Assembly: GCA_017577575.1 (NCBI GenBank)
Contig: PKRG01000001.1
Location: forward strand, 186,001 to 250,000
Source of the DNA: Acidimicrobiia bacterium
GTDB taxonomy: Bacteria; Actinomycetota; Acidimicrobiia; Spongiisociales; ZC4RG35
Direction: 5' to 3'
Length of the DNA stretch: 64,000 nucleotides
The translations under genes and the position numbers were made by a program. The notes under the pieces are model-generated. The model ran no database searches, was not told the DNA's origin, and was given only the letters and a program-made list of their open reading frames with translations. Shown piece by piece: positions 24,215 to 33,565 of this stretch. The number at the start of each line of letters is the position of its first letter. Position 1 is the stretch's first letter.

Positions 24215-27200
24215 GTGGACCAAGGTCCCCATCCTCTGCTCTCGCAAGTCCTCGAGCGGATACGGGAAGAGCCGCCGGCGTTGATCGACTTCGCCAAGGC
24301 GTATCTGCGCCGGATCCCCTACGAGGCGGACATGTCGCCCGACTCCGCCACCGAGGAGATCCGCCGGCTCTTCGAGTTCATCCGTCACCGACGCGACACC
24401 GTCGACGTCCACCTCTTCAACCCCGAGCCCGAGACCGCAGGGACCGTGATCCAGGTCCGGGTCCAGGACGTCCCCTTCCTCATCGACTCGGTGACCGCCG
24501 AGATCCAAGCCCACGGCCTGGAGGTGGCGCGGGTGCTGCACCCCGTCATCGGGGTCGTCCGTGACGACTCCGGGACCCTCCGCCAGATCGTCCGACCCTC
24601 CGAGACGGCGCAGCGGGAGTCGGTCCAGCTCTACGAGCTCGACCGACGGCTCGCCGAGGTCGACCACCCGAATCTGGAGGCCCGGATCCGGGCGGTGATC
24701 GGAGACGTCCTGGCGGCCGTGCGCGACTTCCGGGCGATGGTCGACGCCACGCAGCGGATGATCGAAGTCGCCGAGCAGGGAAAGCTCTCCTACCCCGACG
24801 ACGAGGTCGCCGAAGCCGTGGCGTTCCTGCAATGGCTCACCGAGGACAACTTCGTCTTCCTGGGATACCGGGAATACCAGGTCGTCGACACCCCCCGGGG
24901 CCCCGGGCTCGTCGTGGTCCCCGACAGCGGCCTGGGGATCCTTTCCGACCCGTCGAAGTCCAAGGTGTGCGAGCCCGTCCCGTTCTCGGAGCTCCCCGAG
25001 GAAGTGGTCGCCCGTTACCGGGAAGGCGGGCTGTTGGTCATCTCCAAGACCAACAGCCTCTCCACCGTCCACCGGCGGGCCCGCATGGACTACATAGGTG
25101 TCCGTCGCCTCGGCCCGAACGGAGAAACCGTGGGGGAGGTGCGGCTGCTGGGCCTGTTCACCTCCAAGGCCTACATGGAGAGCGTGTCCCGGATCCCGGT
25201 ACTGCGCCGGAAGCTCGCCGAGGTCACCGCCGCAGAGGACCTGATCGAAGGCTCCCACGACTACAAGGCCGTCGTCTCGCTCATCGAGAGCTTTCCGAAA
25301 GACGAGCTGTTCGGGCTCCCCACCGAGGACCTGCGGCGTGTCGTGATGGGCCTCCTCGCCCTCCAGGACCGCGCCCGCGTCCGGTTGTTCGTCCGGCGGG
25401 ACCTGCTCGACAGAGGCGTGCGGATCCTCGTGGCGATGCCCCGCGACCGCTACTCGGCGGATCTGCGGCGCAGGCTGCAACGGCTCTTCATCGAGCGGTT
25501 CGGCGGCACGAGCGCCGACTACCACCTCAGCCTCGAGAAAGAAGACCTCGCCCGGCTCCACTTCACGGTGTGGGTGCCGGAAGGCCAGGTCCCCGACGTG
25601 GCGTTCGAAGAGCTCGACGCCGAGGTGATGGCGCTGACCCGCTCGTGGGCGGAGCGGGTGGCCGACGTCCTGTCGGAGCGGATGCCCAAGAAGAGGGCCC
25701 GGGACATGGCCGAGCGATGGGAGAGCCGGCTGCCCGACTACTACAAGACCTCCACGCAGGTCACCGTCGCCGCCGGCGATGTCGAGAACCTGGAGCGCTT
25801 GGCGACGAGCGACGCCCGCTGCGTCGTGGGCCTCCAGAACGAGACGGAGGAGAGCCCCGACGTCCTCACCCGGGTGACGCTCTACGAGAAAGGCGGCAAG
25901 CGCCCGCTGTCGGAGCTGGCCCCCGCACTCGAGGACATGGGCCTCACCGTGGTCGAAGAGGTCCCGACCCGGGTGGGCGGCGGCGAGACGATGTTCATCC
26001 ACGACTTCGGCGTGGTCGGCGCCGACGGCCGCCTCCTCGACCTGGAGCGCTGCGGCGACCGCGTCGCCCGGGCGTTGCAGGACATCTGGTTGGGCCGGTC
26101 CCCGAGCGACTCCCTCAACCGCCTGATCCTCGAGACGTCGCTCACCCACGAGCAGATCGCCGTCCTGCGGGGCTACCTCACCTACTGGCGCCGGGTCAGC
26201 CCGGTGTTCACGGTCGACTACGTCAACGACACGCTGGTGGCCCACCCGGAGATCACCGCCGGCCTGGTGCGTCTCTTCGAACTGCGGTTCGACCCCGACG
26301 CCGACGGCAGCGGCTACGAAGGCCACCGTCAGTGGCTGCTCGACGCCCTCGACGCGGTGCCGTCGCTCGACGAGGACCGGATCCTGCGCAGCCTGATGCG
26401 GCTCATCGAGGCGACGGTCAGGACGAACTTCTACCGGCCGGACCGCCAGTCGTTCACGATCAAGCTGATCTCCTCGCAAGTGCCCGACGTGCCCCAACCG
26501 GTCCCGGCGGTGGAGATCTTCGTTCTCGCCGACCACGTCGAAGGCATCCATCTGCGGGCCGGGCTCCGGGCCAGGGGAGGGATCCGCTGGTCGGAGCGGC
26601 GCGAGGACTACCGCAACGAGGTGCTCGGCCTGATGAAGGCCCAGGTCACGAAGAACGCGGTGATCGTGCCCACCGGCGCCAAGGGCGGCTTCGTGCTCCG
26701 CGGCCGCGACAGCAGCCCGGAGGCGGTGCAGCGGGCCTACGAGACGTACATCCGCGGACTGCTCGACGTCACCGACAACCTCGTCGACGGCGAGCCCGTC
26801 ACCCCTCCGCGGGTGAGGGCCCACGACGGCCCCGACCCCTACCTGGTGGTGGCCGCCGACCGGGGCACCGCCCGCATGTCGGACGTCGCCAACCGGATCT
26901 CCCGCGAGTACGGCTTCTGGCTGGACGACGCCTTCGCCTCCGGTGGCGCCACCGGATACGACCACAAGAAGCTCGGCATCACCGCACGCGGGGCGTGGAA
27001 GTCGCTCGAACGGCACTTCGCCGAACTGGGCATCGACCCGGCGACCGACGAGTTCACCGCGGTCGGGATCGGCGACATGTCCGGAGACGTGTTCGGCAAC
27101 GGGATGTTGCTCAGCCGGTCCATGAAGCTCGTCGCCGCCTTCGACCACCGGCACGTCTTCATCGACCCCGACCCCGACCCGGCGGTGGCGTACGAGGAGA

Positions 27201-28948
27201 GGAAGCGCCTCTTCGCATTGCCGTCCTCGAGCTGGGCCGACTACGACCCCGAGTCGATCTCGGAGGGCGGCGGTGTCTACCCCCGTGACGCCAAGAAGAT
27301 CGAGCTCTCGCCGCAGGCACGGGCGGTGCTCGGCACGGAGGAGACGGTGGTCACTCCCGCCGAGCTGATCCGCATCGTCCTCTGCGCGCCCGTCGACCTG
27401 CTCTGGAACGGCGGCATCGGGACCTACGTGAAGGCGAGCGACGAATCCCATGACGAGGTCGGGGACCGCAACAACGACGCCGTCCGCGTCGACGCCTCCC
27501 AGCTCCGGGCCCGGGTCGTCGTCGAAGGAGGCAACCTGGGGTTCACGCCGCGGGCACGGATCGAGTACGCCTCCCTGGGCGGCCGCATCAACGCCGACTA
27601 CATCGACAACTCCGCCGGGGTCAACTGCTCCGACCGGGAGGTGAACCTGAAGATCCTCCTCGGGATGGCCGAGGCCCGGGGGGAGGTGACCCGAGAGGAG
27701 CGGGACCGGCTGCTCGCCGACTGTGCCCCGGAGGTGGTCGAGAAGATCCTCGCCGACAACCTCGCCCAGGCGAACCGGCTCGCCCTCGACGAGATCGAGT
27801 CGAAAGAGCGGCCCGACGACTACGCCGACCTGATAGCCGCCCTCGAAGCGTCGGGGCACCTCGACCGTGCCATCGATGTCCTCCCGTCGGCTGAGGAGCT
27901 GGCCGAGCGAGCCCGCGACAACCGCGGGCTCACCCGCCCCGAGCTGGCGGCCGTGCTCGCCCATGCCAAACGCTCACTCGCCGAAGAAGTGCTCGAGTCG
28001 TCGCTGCCGGACGACCCCCGCCTGGTCGAGGAGCTGGTCCGATACTTCCCCGAGGCGGTGTCCAGCCGGTTCCGGCACCTCCTGTGGGAGCATCCCCTGC
28101 GCCGGGAGCTGCTCTCCACCATCGTCGCCAACGACGTCATCGACTTCCAGGGCCCCACCTTCGTGTTCAGGCTGGCCCGCCGGACCGGGGCCGCTTCGAG
28201 CGACGTGGTGCGGGCCTTCCGGGTCGCCGACGCCATCACCGGGCGCCAGGCCCGCGAGGAGATCGAGGCGCTGTTCGGGAAGGTCGACTCGGCGACCTGG
28301 CGCGATCTCATCGCGGCGGAGACCAGGCTGGTGTACACGCTGACCCGCTGGTTCCTCGACCGCCCAGTCGCTACCGACACCGAGCTGAAGAAGCTGGCCG
28401 AGGGCTTCGAGCAGCTGGTCGGAGAAGCCCAGGAATGGGGGTCGCTGCAGCGGCGCGCCGAACGCACGGCCGTGCGCACCCGTTTCGAGCAGGCCGGTGT
28501 CCCCACCGTGCTGGCGCAGCGGGCCGCCGCGGTCGAGGACCTGCTCCACGCCCCCGACATCGTCGAGGTCTCCGAGACGACCGGGCGGTCGCTGGCGGAC
28601 GTCGGGGCGGTGTTCCATCGGGTCGGCCGGGCGTTCGAGCTCGATGCCCTCATGCAGGCGGCCCGCCGGATGCGGGTCTCACGCAAGTGGCACCGGTGGG
28701 CCCGTCAGACCGTCGAGGACGACCTCCTGGCGGTCAGGAGGCGACTCGCCGAGCGGATCCTCATCGGGTCGGGAGCCGAGTCGGTCGATGTCGCCGTCGA
28801 CCAGTTCCTCGTCGTCTGCGGAGACGACGCTCAGCGCGCCGTCGACCTGGCCCGTTCGGTCCTGGCGGATCCGGAGATCGAGCCGGTCGCCCTGATGGTC
28901 GTGGTGCGCCAGATCGAGGCGCTGGCGGAGCCCGACCTCATCCCTTGA
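24215..28948 (+). CDS. gdh: Large NAD-dependent glutamate dehydrogenase
   Basis: 1577 aa, the size of the 180-kDa NAD-GDH class found in actinobacteria. N-terminal half carries ACT-like regulatory segments (VPFLIDSVTAEIQAHGLEV; LFTSKAYMESVSRIPVLRRK). The catalytic core has GGIRWSERREDYRNEVLGLM, the substrate Lys motif VPTGAKGGFVL near residue 820, and NAD-domain motifs GIGDMSGDVFGNGMLLS and WNGGIGTYVKAS. It converts glutamate to 2-oxoglutarate and ammonia and links nitrogen and carbon catabolism. Its end overlaps the convergent rtcB gene by 11 bases. Confidence 0.95.
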   Translation: MDQGPHPLLSQVLERIREEPPALIDFAKAYLRRIPYEADMSPDSATEEIRRLFEFIRHRRDTVDVHLFNPEPETAGTVIQVRVQDVPFLIDSVTAEIQAHGLEVARVLHPVIGVVRDDSGTLRQIVRPSETAQRESVQLYELDRRLAEVDHPNLEARIRAVIGDVLAAVRDFRAMVDATQRMIEVAEQGKLSYPDDEVAEAVAFLQWLTEDNFVFLGYREYQVVDTPRGPGLVVVPDSGLGILSDPSKSKVCEPVPFSELPEEVVARYREGGLLVISKTNSLSTVHRRARMDYIGVRRLGPNGETVGEVRLLGLFTSKAYMESVSRIPVLRRKLAEVTAAEDLIEGSHDYKAVVSLIESFPKDELFGLPTEDLRRVVMGLLALQDRARVRLFVRRDLLDRGVRILVAMPRDRYSADLRRRLQRLFIERFGGTSADYHLSLEKEDLARLHFTVWVPEGQVPDVAFEELDAEVMALTRSWAERVADVLSERMPKKRARDMAERWESRLPDYYKTSTQVTVAAGDVENLERLATSDARCVVGLQNETEESPDVLTRVTLYEKGGKRPLSELAPALEDMGLTVVEEVPTRVGGGETMFIHDFGVVGADGRLLDLERCGDRVARALQDIWLGRSPSDSLNRLILETSLTHEQIAVLRGYLTYWRRVSPVFTVDYVNDTLVAHPEITAGLVRLFELRFDPDADGSGYEGHRQWLLDALDAVPSLDEDRILRSLMRLIEATVRTNFYRPDRQSFTIKLISSQVPDVPQPVPAVEIFVLADHVEGIHLRAGLRARGGIRWSERREDYRNEVLGLMKAQVTKNAVIVPTGAKGGFVLRGRDSSPEAVQRAYETYIRGLLDVTDNLVDGEPVTPPRVRAHDGPDPYLVVAADRGTARMSDVANRISREYGFWLDDAFASGGATGYDHKKLGITARGAWKSLERHFAELGIDPATDEFTAVGIGDMSGDVFGNGMLLSRSMKLVAAFDHRHVFIDPDPDPAVAYEERKRLFALPSSSWADYDPESISEGGGVYPRDAKKIELSPQARAVLGTEETVVTPAELIRIVLCAPVDLLWNGGIGTYVKASDESHDEVGDRNNDAVRVDASQLRARVVVEGGNLGFTPRARIEYASLGGRINADYIDNSAGVNCSDREVNLKILLGMAEARGEVTREERDRLLADCAPEVVEKILADNLAQANRLALDEIESKERPDDYADLIAALEASGHLDRAIDVLPSAEELAERARDNRGLTRPELAAVLAHAKRSLAEEVLESSLPDDPRLVEELVRYFPEAVSSRFRHLLWEHPLRRELLSTIVANDVIDFQGPTFVFRLARRTGAASSDVVRAFRVADAITGRQAREEIEALFGKVDSATWRDLIAAETRLVYTLTRWFLDRPVATDTELKKLAEGFEQLVGEAQEWGSLQRRAERTAVRTRFEQAGVPTVLAQRAAAVEDLLHAPDIVEVSETTGRSLADVGAVFHRVGRAFELDALMQAARRMRVSRKWHRWARQTVEDDLLAVRRRLAERILIGSGAESVDVAVDQFLVVCGDDAQRAVDLARSVLADPEIEPVALMVVVRQIEALAEPDLIP

Positions 28949-30365
28949 CCACGCCCAGGGGGCGCACCCGGGCCACGGGAGCAGCCAGCCGGGCGGCGTC
29001 GCACACCCGCACCACCTCGTCGACGTCCTTGTAGGCGTAGGGCGCCTCCTCGGAGAGCAGGGACACCGAGCCGGGCCGGACGTCGACCCCTTCGCTGCGC
29101 ATGTCCTCGGCCACCTGGCGGCCGGAGCGCTCCCGCTTGGCTCGGCGCCGGCTCATGACCCGGCCGGCGCCGTGGGCCGCAGAGTCGAACGCCGGGTTGC
29201 CCTCGACCCCGCGCAGCACCCACGAGGCGGTTCCCATCGATCCGGGGATGAGGACGGGCTGGCCCACCGGGCGGAGGTCCTCGGGCAGGGCGGGGTGGCC
29301 CGGCCCGAACGCACGTGTGGCGCCCTTGCGATGCACGCACAGCTCGAGCTCGGCCCCTCCCACCGTGTGCCGCTCGATCTTGGCGAGGTTGTGGGCGACG
29401 TCGAAGACGAGGCGCATTCCGATTTGGCGGGGCGAGACCCCGAGAGCGTCGGCGAACGACTCCCGGGCGGCGTGGGCGAGGATGTGGCGGTTGGCCCAGG
29501 CGAAGTTGGACGCCGCCGCCAGCGCCGCCATGTAGTCGGAGCCCTCCTCGGAGCGGACCGGCACACACGCCAGTTGGCGGTCGGGGACGGTGATCCCGTG
29601 GCGGGCCATCGCCTGGCCCATGAGCCGGAGGTGGTCGGTGCAGGTCTGGTGACCCAGCCCCCGCGACCCGCAGTGGATCATCACGGTGACCGCGCCTTCG
29701 CGCAGTCCGAACACCTCGGCCGCCTCGGGATCGACGACTCGGTCGACGTACTGCACCTCGAGGAAGTGGTTGCCGGCGCCGAGGCTGCCCAGCTGGCCAC
29801 GGCCTCGCGTCATCGCCTTCTCGCTGATCGCCGCCGGGTCGCCTCCCTGAGAGGTGCCGCGTTCCTCGCACCGCTCCAGGTCCTCTTCCCAGCCGTATCC
29901 CGCCTCTACGGCGGCGGCGGCCCCCTCCGACAGGACCTTCGGCACGAGCGACTCGGGGGCGATGGCTCCCGTGCCCGGGCCGCGGGGGATGCGGGCGTCG
30001 AGGTTGGCCATGATGGCGTCACGGTGCCGACGGAAGTCGTCGACGGTCAGGTCGGAGGCGAGGAGCCGGACCCCGCAGCAGATGTCGAAGCCGACCCCGC
30101 CGGGCGAGACCACCCCGCCGTCGTCGATGTCGGTCGCTGCCACGCCTCCGATCGGGAACCCGTAGCCCCAGTGGATGTCGGGCATGGCGAACGACGCCTC
30201 GACGATGCCAGGCAGATGGGCGACGTTGGCCACTTGCTGGGTGGCCTCGCCCATCGCCGCCACCTCCATCAGGGCGTCCGAGGCGAAGATCCGCCCTGGC
30301 ACCCTCATCCCTCCTGTCGGAGGGATCTCCCAGGTCACGTCGTCGACTCTCTTCAGGTCACTCAT
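28938..30365 (-). CDS. rtcB: RNA-splicing ligase RtcB
   Basis: 475 aa. Motifs of GTP-dependent RtcB: Mn-binding Cys in GVGFDICCGVRLL, HCGSRGLGHQ, NFAWANRHILAH, and the guanylylated His398 in AAHGAGRVMSRRRA. RtcB joins 2',3'-cyclic phosphate and 5'-OH RNA ends, repairing cut tRNA or rRNA. The archease gene lies 7 bases upstream on the same strand and encodes its activator. The ATG region has no nearby sigma-54 RtcR-type regulator, so control is probably different from that of Escherichia coli. Confidence 0.95.
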   Translation of the reverse strand: MSDLKRVDDVTWEIPPTGGMRVPGRIFASDALMEVAAMGEATQQVANVAHLPGIVEASFAMPDIHWGYGFPIGGVAATDIDDGGVVSPGGVGFDICCGVRLLASDLTVDDFRRHRDAIMANLDARIPRGPGTGAIAPESLVPKVLSEGAAAAVEAGYGWEEDLERCEERGTSQGGDPAAISEKAMTRGRGQLGSLGAGNHFLEVQYVDRVVDPEAAEVFGLREGAVTVMIHCGSRGLGHQTCTDHLRLMGQAMARHGITVPDRQLACVPVRSEEGSDYMAALAAASNFAWANRHILAHAARESFADALGVSPRQIGMRLVFDVAHNLAKIERHTVGGAELELCVHRKGATRAFGPGHPALPEDLRPVGQPVLIPGSMGTASWVLRGVEGNPAFDSAAHGAGRVMSRRRAKRERSGRQVAEDMRSEGVDVRPGSVSLLSEEAPYAYKDVDEVVRVCDAARLAAPVARVRPLGVVKG

Positions 30366-30372
30366 GTCGACC

Positions 30373-30795
30373 TCACACGTCGAAGTACACCCGCGCGAAC
30401 CACTCGTCTCCCCGCCGCTCCACCACCAGCTCGTGGTAGGTGACCGCCTTGATGGCGGCTCCGGAGGCCTGATCGCGCCGCAGGGGCCGGGCGTCTCCCT
30501 CGACGCGGGCCACCAGGCGGTCGCCGTCCACCTGCGACCGGAAGCCGCAGAAGTGCCGGTCCTCCGTCTCGGCGATGAAGAGGAACTCCGAGAGGGTGTC
30601 TACCACCAGGTCTTCCAGCGTCTCGGCCGACACCTCCACCGACCGGGTCGTCACGGCGGCGGGATCGGCGTCGGCGTCGGTGGGAGACGTCAGCTGGAAG
30701 GTGGCGGACAACAACTCGTCGAACAAGGCGTCGAGGGAAGGGGCGGTCACCTCGATGCCGATGTCTGCGGTGTGCGAGAGAACTCGATGCGCCAT
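30373..30795 (-). CDS. Archease, RtcB activator
   Basis: 140 aa beginning MAHRVLSHTADIGIEVTAPS, the archease signature HTADIGI, and ending in VTYHELVVERRGDEWFARVYFDV. Acidic residues for calcium/metal lie in the conserved Asp positions. Archease speeds RtcB guanylylation and allows multiple turnover. GGAGGTGG precedes the ATG. First gene of the archease-rtcB operon, divergent from the HypA-like gene. Confidence 0.93.
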   Translation of the reverse strand: MAHRVLSHTADIGIEVTAPSLDALFDELLSATFQLTSPTDADADPAAVTTRSVEVSAETLEDLVVDTLSEFLFIAETEDRHFCGFRSQVDGDRLVARVEGDARPLRRDQASGAAIKAVTYHELVVERRGDEWFARVYFDV

Positions 30796-30869
30796 CCGTC
30801 CACCACCTCCCCTCCGATCGTAGGCGGCTGCCACCGCCATCCGCCTACGGGCCTCCGGCAGTCGCCGAA

Positions 30870-30883
30870 GGGAAGTTCGGCCC
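30870..30883. promoter_or_regulatory. DosR-like 14-bp palindrome between archease and HypA-like genes
   Basis: GGGAAGTTCGGCCC, two mismatches from the copy ahead of the nitrite reductase gene (GGGACTTTCGGCCC). It is 63 bases before the HypA-like ATG and 75 bases before the archease ATG, so it could serve either. Weak on its own. Confidence 0.25.
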
Positions 30884-30945
30884 TTCCGATCCGCCCCGCC
30901 ACTCCGTAGAAGAGAAGGGAAGACGACGACCACGCGAGGAGTGAC

Positions 30946-31269
30946 ATGCACGAAAAGGAGTTGGTGGAGAGCGCCATCGCCACGCTCCGCAGGCTCTGCG
31001 ATGGCCCTCTGGCGAGGGTGGAGATAGCCCTGGGGCCGGGGGTCGACACCCACGAGGCGGAGCTCGCCTGGAAGACCGTCACCGACGGCACCGACCTCGG
31101 CGACGCCCACATCACGTGGGAGCGGGCGTACGACCGGCTGGTGTGCGACGCCGCCGGCCACGAGTACACGGGCGAGGCGATGGAGGCATGCCCGTACTGC
31201 GGCGCCGACGGTGTCGTCATCGAACCGGCACCGCCCATCGCCGTGGTCCGCTGGGAGAAAGCCGCCTGA
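30946..31269 (+). CDS. HypA/HybF-like nickel metallochaperone, atypical zinc site
   Basis: 107 aa. Begins MHEKELVESAIATL with the nickel-binding MHE typical of HypA. The C-terminal zinc ribbon keeps the second pair (ACPYCGADG) but the first CxxC is reduced to one Cys followed by a His (VCDAAGHEYTG), so the zinc may be held differently. HypA delivers nickel to hydrogenase or urease maturation. No hydrogenase, HypB or other nickel gene is in the window. GAGGAG lies 6 bases before the ATG region (CGAGGAGTGAC). Confidence 0.8.
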   Translation: MHEKELVESAIATLRRLCDGPLARVEIALGPGVDTHEAELAWKTVTDGTDLGDAHITWERAYDRLVCDAAGHEYTGEAMEACPYCGADGVVIEPAPPIAVVRWEKAA

Positions 31270-31346
31270 TCACCTGTCGCATGCCGGAGGCGTGAGCCTC
31301 GGCGGGTTTGGGATGTTCGGTCCCGCCTCATAGCCTTGGCTACGGC

Positions 31347-31952
31347 ATGCGACGCCTGCGTATCCTCTCGCTCCTCGTTCTGGTCGGTGTGCTGGCCGCC
31401 TGCGGGGGCGGGGTGTCCACCGACGAGCTCCAGGGCGTCGCCCTCGCCGAGCCGACGCCGAAGCCGGACTTCACCCTCACCGACACCGACGGGAACCCCT
31501 TCCACTTCGCCGAGGAGACGGAAGGGAAGCTCACCCTCCTGTACTTCGGCTACACGCATTGCCCCGACGTGTGCCCGGTCCACCTGGCCCAGATCGCCGA
31601 GACGTTCGACCAGCTCTCCCAGGTCGCCGAGTCGTCGGTCGTGGTGTTCGTGACGGTCGACCCCGAGCGGGACACGCCCGAGGTGCTGCGGGAGTGGCTG
31701 GACCGGTTCGATCCTCGCTTCGTCGGGCTCACCGGCACTCCCGAGGAGCTCGAGGCGGCGCAAACGGCCGCCGGGGTCCCGGTGGCGTTCAAGGTCGGTG
31801 AGGGCGACGACTACACCGTCCAACACGCCGGACAGGTGCTCGCCTATGCCCCCGATGGCCTGCTCTACGCCCAGTACCCGTTCGGGACCCGTCAGAGCAC
31901 CTGGCTCAACGATCTGCAGATCCTGGCCCAGATACACCCAGAGGAGGCATGA
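31347..31952 (+). CDS. Sco1/SenC copper insertion lipoprotein, second copy
   Basis: 201 aa, lipobox GVLAACGGG. Copper motif YFGYTHCPDVCPVHL and distant His in YTVQHAGQVLAYAPD; FVTVDPERDTPEVL matches the family. It heads a plus-strand run Sco1-PCuAC-cytochrome c-CtaG, all touching or overlapping, which is a cytochrome c oxidase maturation cluster. TAGCCT is 10 bases ahead of the ATG and no ribosome-binding site is evident. Confidence 0.93.
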   Translation: MRRLRILSLLVLVGVLAACGGGVSTDELQGVALAEPTPKPDFTLTDTDGNPFHFAEETEGKLTLLYFGYTHCPDVCPVHLAQIAETFDQLSQVAESSVVVFVTVDPERDTPEVLREWLDRFDPRFVGLTGTPEELEAAQTAAGVPVAFKVGEGDDYTVQHAGQVLAYAPDGLLYAQYPFGTRQSTWLNDLQILAQIHPEEA

Positions 31953-31953
31953 C

Positions 31954-32406
31954 TTGCGACGCTTGGCCCTGGTCTGCGCCGCGCTCGCCCTCGGCGCATG
32001 CGCGATGAGCGCCGAAGTGTCCGTTTCGGAGCTCACGATCGCCGAGCCGAGGATCGGCGCCCCGGTGGGCGACAACGCCGCCATGTACTTCACCGTCACG
32101 AGCAGTGAGGAGGACCGCTTGGTGGGGGCGCACACGGATGCCGCCGCCCGGGCCGAATTACACGAGACGGTCCACGGCGACGATGGCACCATGGGGATGC
32201 GCCAGGTGGAGGCGTTCACCGTGTCGCCCGGCGAAGACCTGGTCCTGGAGCCGGGAGGGCTCCATATCATGCTCATAGACGTCGAACGGCTCAGCGTGGG
32301 GGAGACGGTGACGGTGACACTCGAGTTCGAGCAGGCGGGGGAGATCGAAGTTGAAGCGGAGGTCGTCGATCTCGCCGACACGATGGGCGAGCACCATGGC
32401 CATTGA
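31954..32406 (+). CDS. PCu(A)C copper chaperone lipoprotein, second copy
   Basis: 150 aa from TTG, chosen because GAGGAGG lies 6 bases before it and it gives the signal MRRLALVCAALALGACA. Copper motif AELHETVHGDDGTMGM and GGLHIMLID; a His-rich tail (MGEHHGH) may also bind copper. It begins one base after the Sco1 stop and overlaps the next gene by 11 bases. Same role as the other PCuAC copy: copper delivery to the CuA site. Confidence 0.92.
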   Translation: MRRLALVCAALALGACAMSAEVSVSELTIAEPRIGAPVGDNAAMYFTVTSSEEDRLVGAHTDAAARAELHETVHGDDGTMGMRQVEAFTVSPGEDLVLEPGGLHIMLIDVERLSVGETVTVTLEFEQAGEIEVEAEVVDLADTMGEHHGH

Positions 32407-32752
32407 CCGGCGGCGAGCCGCCGTGGTCGCAGTGGCTCTGTTGGCTGCTGCCTGCGGCGGTGACTCCTCGGGGCCGGCGACGGGCGAAGAGCTCGCTCGG
32501 GACCTCGGCTGTCTCGCCTGCCACACCGAAGAGGACACGTCCGTGGCGCCCACCTGGAGAGGCCTCTTCGGGTCCACCGTCGAGCTCGACGACGGTTCCA
32601 CGGTGGTGGCCGACGAGGAGTACATCCGGCGTTCCATCGTCGACCCCCATGCCGAGATCGTCGCCGGATATCGGGCGACCATGCCGCAGTTCACGCTGGA
32701 CGACGAGGAACTGGACCTCTTGGTCCAGTACATCCGGGAGCTGGGCGGATGA
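32396..32752 (+). CDS. Membrane-anchored mono-heme cytochrome c
   Basis: 118 aa lipoprotein (VALLAAACGG). Heme motif GCLACHTEE, distal Met in RATMPQFTLDD, and the closing helix EELDLLVQYIRELGG, as in the cytochrome c domain attached to caa3-type oxidase subunit II. It may feed electrons to the oxidase that the neighbours help to assemble, or to the nitrite reductase farther along. Overlaps PCuAC upstream and CtaG downstream. Confidence 0.92.
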   Translation: MAIDRRRAAVVAVALLAAACGGDSSGPATGEELARDLGCLACHTEEDTSVAPTWRGLFGSTVELDDGSTVVADEEYIRRSIVDPHAEIVAGYRATMPQFTLDDEELDLLVQYIRELGG

Positions 32753-33561
32753 TCTCCTGGTGGTGCGTGGCTCTCGAGGAGCCATGGACCTGGAAGTGGA
32801 TCCCCTACCCGGGGATCTGGGCCGCATCGATCGTCCCCATCGTCGCCTATCTGCGGGCGGTGGCCCGCAGCGACCAGCCCACCACCCGTCGCCAGAGGGC
32901 CCAGTTCATCGGCGGGATGATCGTCTTCTGGCTCGCCTCCGACTGGCCGCTCGGCACGCTGGGAGCCGGCTATCTGGCGTCCGCCCACATGGCCCAGTTC
33001 CTCCTCTACACCCACGTCGCCGCCCCGCTGATCCTCCTCGGCACGCCCGAGTGGATGGCCGACCGGATCCTCGGGCGCCTGCGCCTCCGCGGCGTCGCCG
33101 CCCGGCTCGGCGCCTCGCTGATCATGGCCGGCGTCGCCTACAACGTGATCCTCGCCGTCACCCACACCCCCGGCGTCGTGTCGGTCCTCCGCACCAGCCA
33201 ATGGGGTTCCTTCTTCATGGACTTCGTGTGGATGGTCGCCGGTTTCGTCCTCTGGCTGCCGGTGATCTCTCCGGTCCGGGAGCTCCGCAACCCCTCCGAC
33301 ATCGGCCGGATGCTGTACTTGTTCGGCACCACCAGCGTGGTGGCCGTCATCCCCGCCAGCCTGCTGACGTTCACGACCACACCCCTCTACGAGATCTACG
33401 AGCTGGCGCCGAGGATCGGGACGCTCACCGCCCGGGAGGACCAGCAGCTGGCCGGGATCGTCATGAAGATCGGGTCCATCCCGATCATCTGGTCGACGAT
33501 CGGTGTCATCTGGTTCCGGTGGGCTTCCAAGGAGCAGCAGCGCACCCAGCCGGTCGGGTGA
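32749..33561 (+). CDS. Cytochrome c oxidase assembly membrane protein, CtaG/Caa3-type
   Basis: 270 aa, about seven membrane segments. Family features: WPLGTLGAGYLASAHMAQFLLYTHVAAPLILLG, the AVTHTPGVV His segment, and the long final helix pair. Caa3_CtaG proteins deliver copper to the CuB site or otherwise support caa3 oxidase assembly. The ATG overlaps the cytochrome c stop. No oxidase subunit genes follow; the next genes are on the opposite strand. Confidence 0.88.
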   Translation: MISWWCVALEEPWTWKWIPYPGIWAASIVPIVAYLRAVARSDQPTTRRQRAQFIGGMIVFWLASDWPLGTLGAGYLASAHMAQFLLYTHVAAPLILLGTPEWMADRILGRLRLRGVAARLGASLIMAGVAYNVILAVTHTPGVVSVLRTSQWGSFFMDFVWMVAGFVLWLPVISPVRELRNPSDIGRMLYLFGTTSVVAVIPASLLTFTTTPLYEIYELAPRIGTLTAREDQQLAGIVMKIGSIPIIWSTIGVIWFRWASKEQQRTQPVG

Positions 33562-33565
33562 CCTC

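Noticed and set aside
24107..27964. 1285-codon minus-strand frame antisense to glutamate dehydrogenase
   Set aside because: The third-codon-position GC bias of the real gene keeps the antisense frame open. No start signal or conserved motif supports it.
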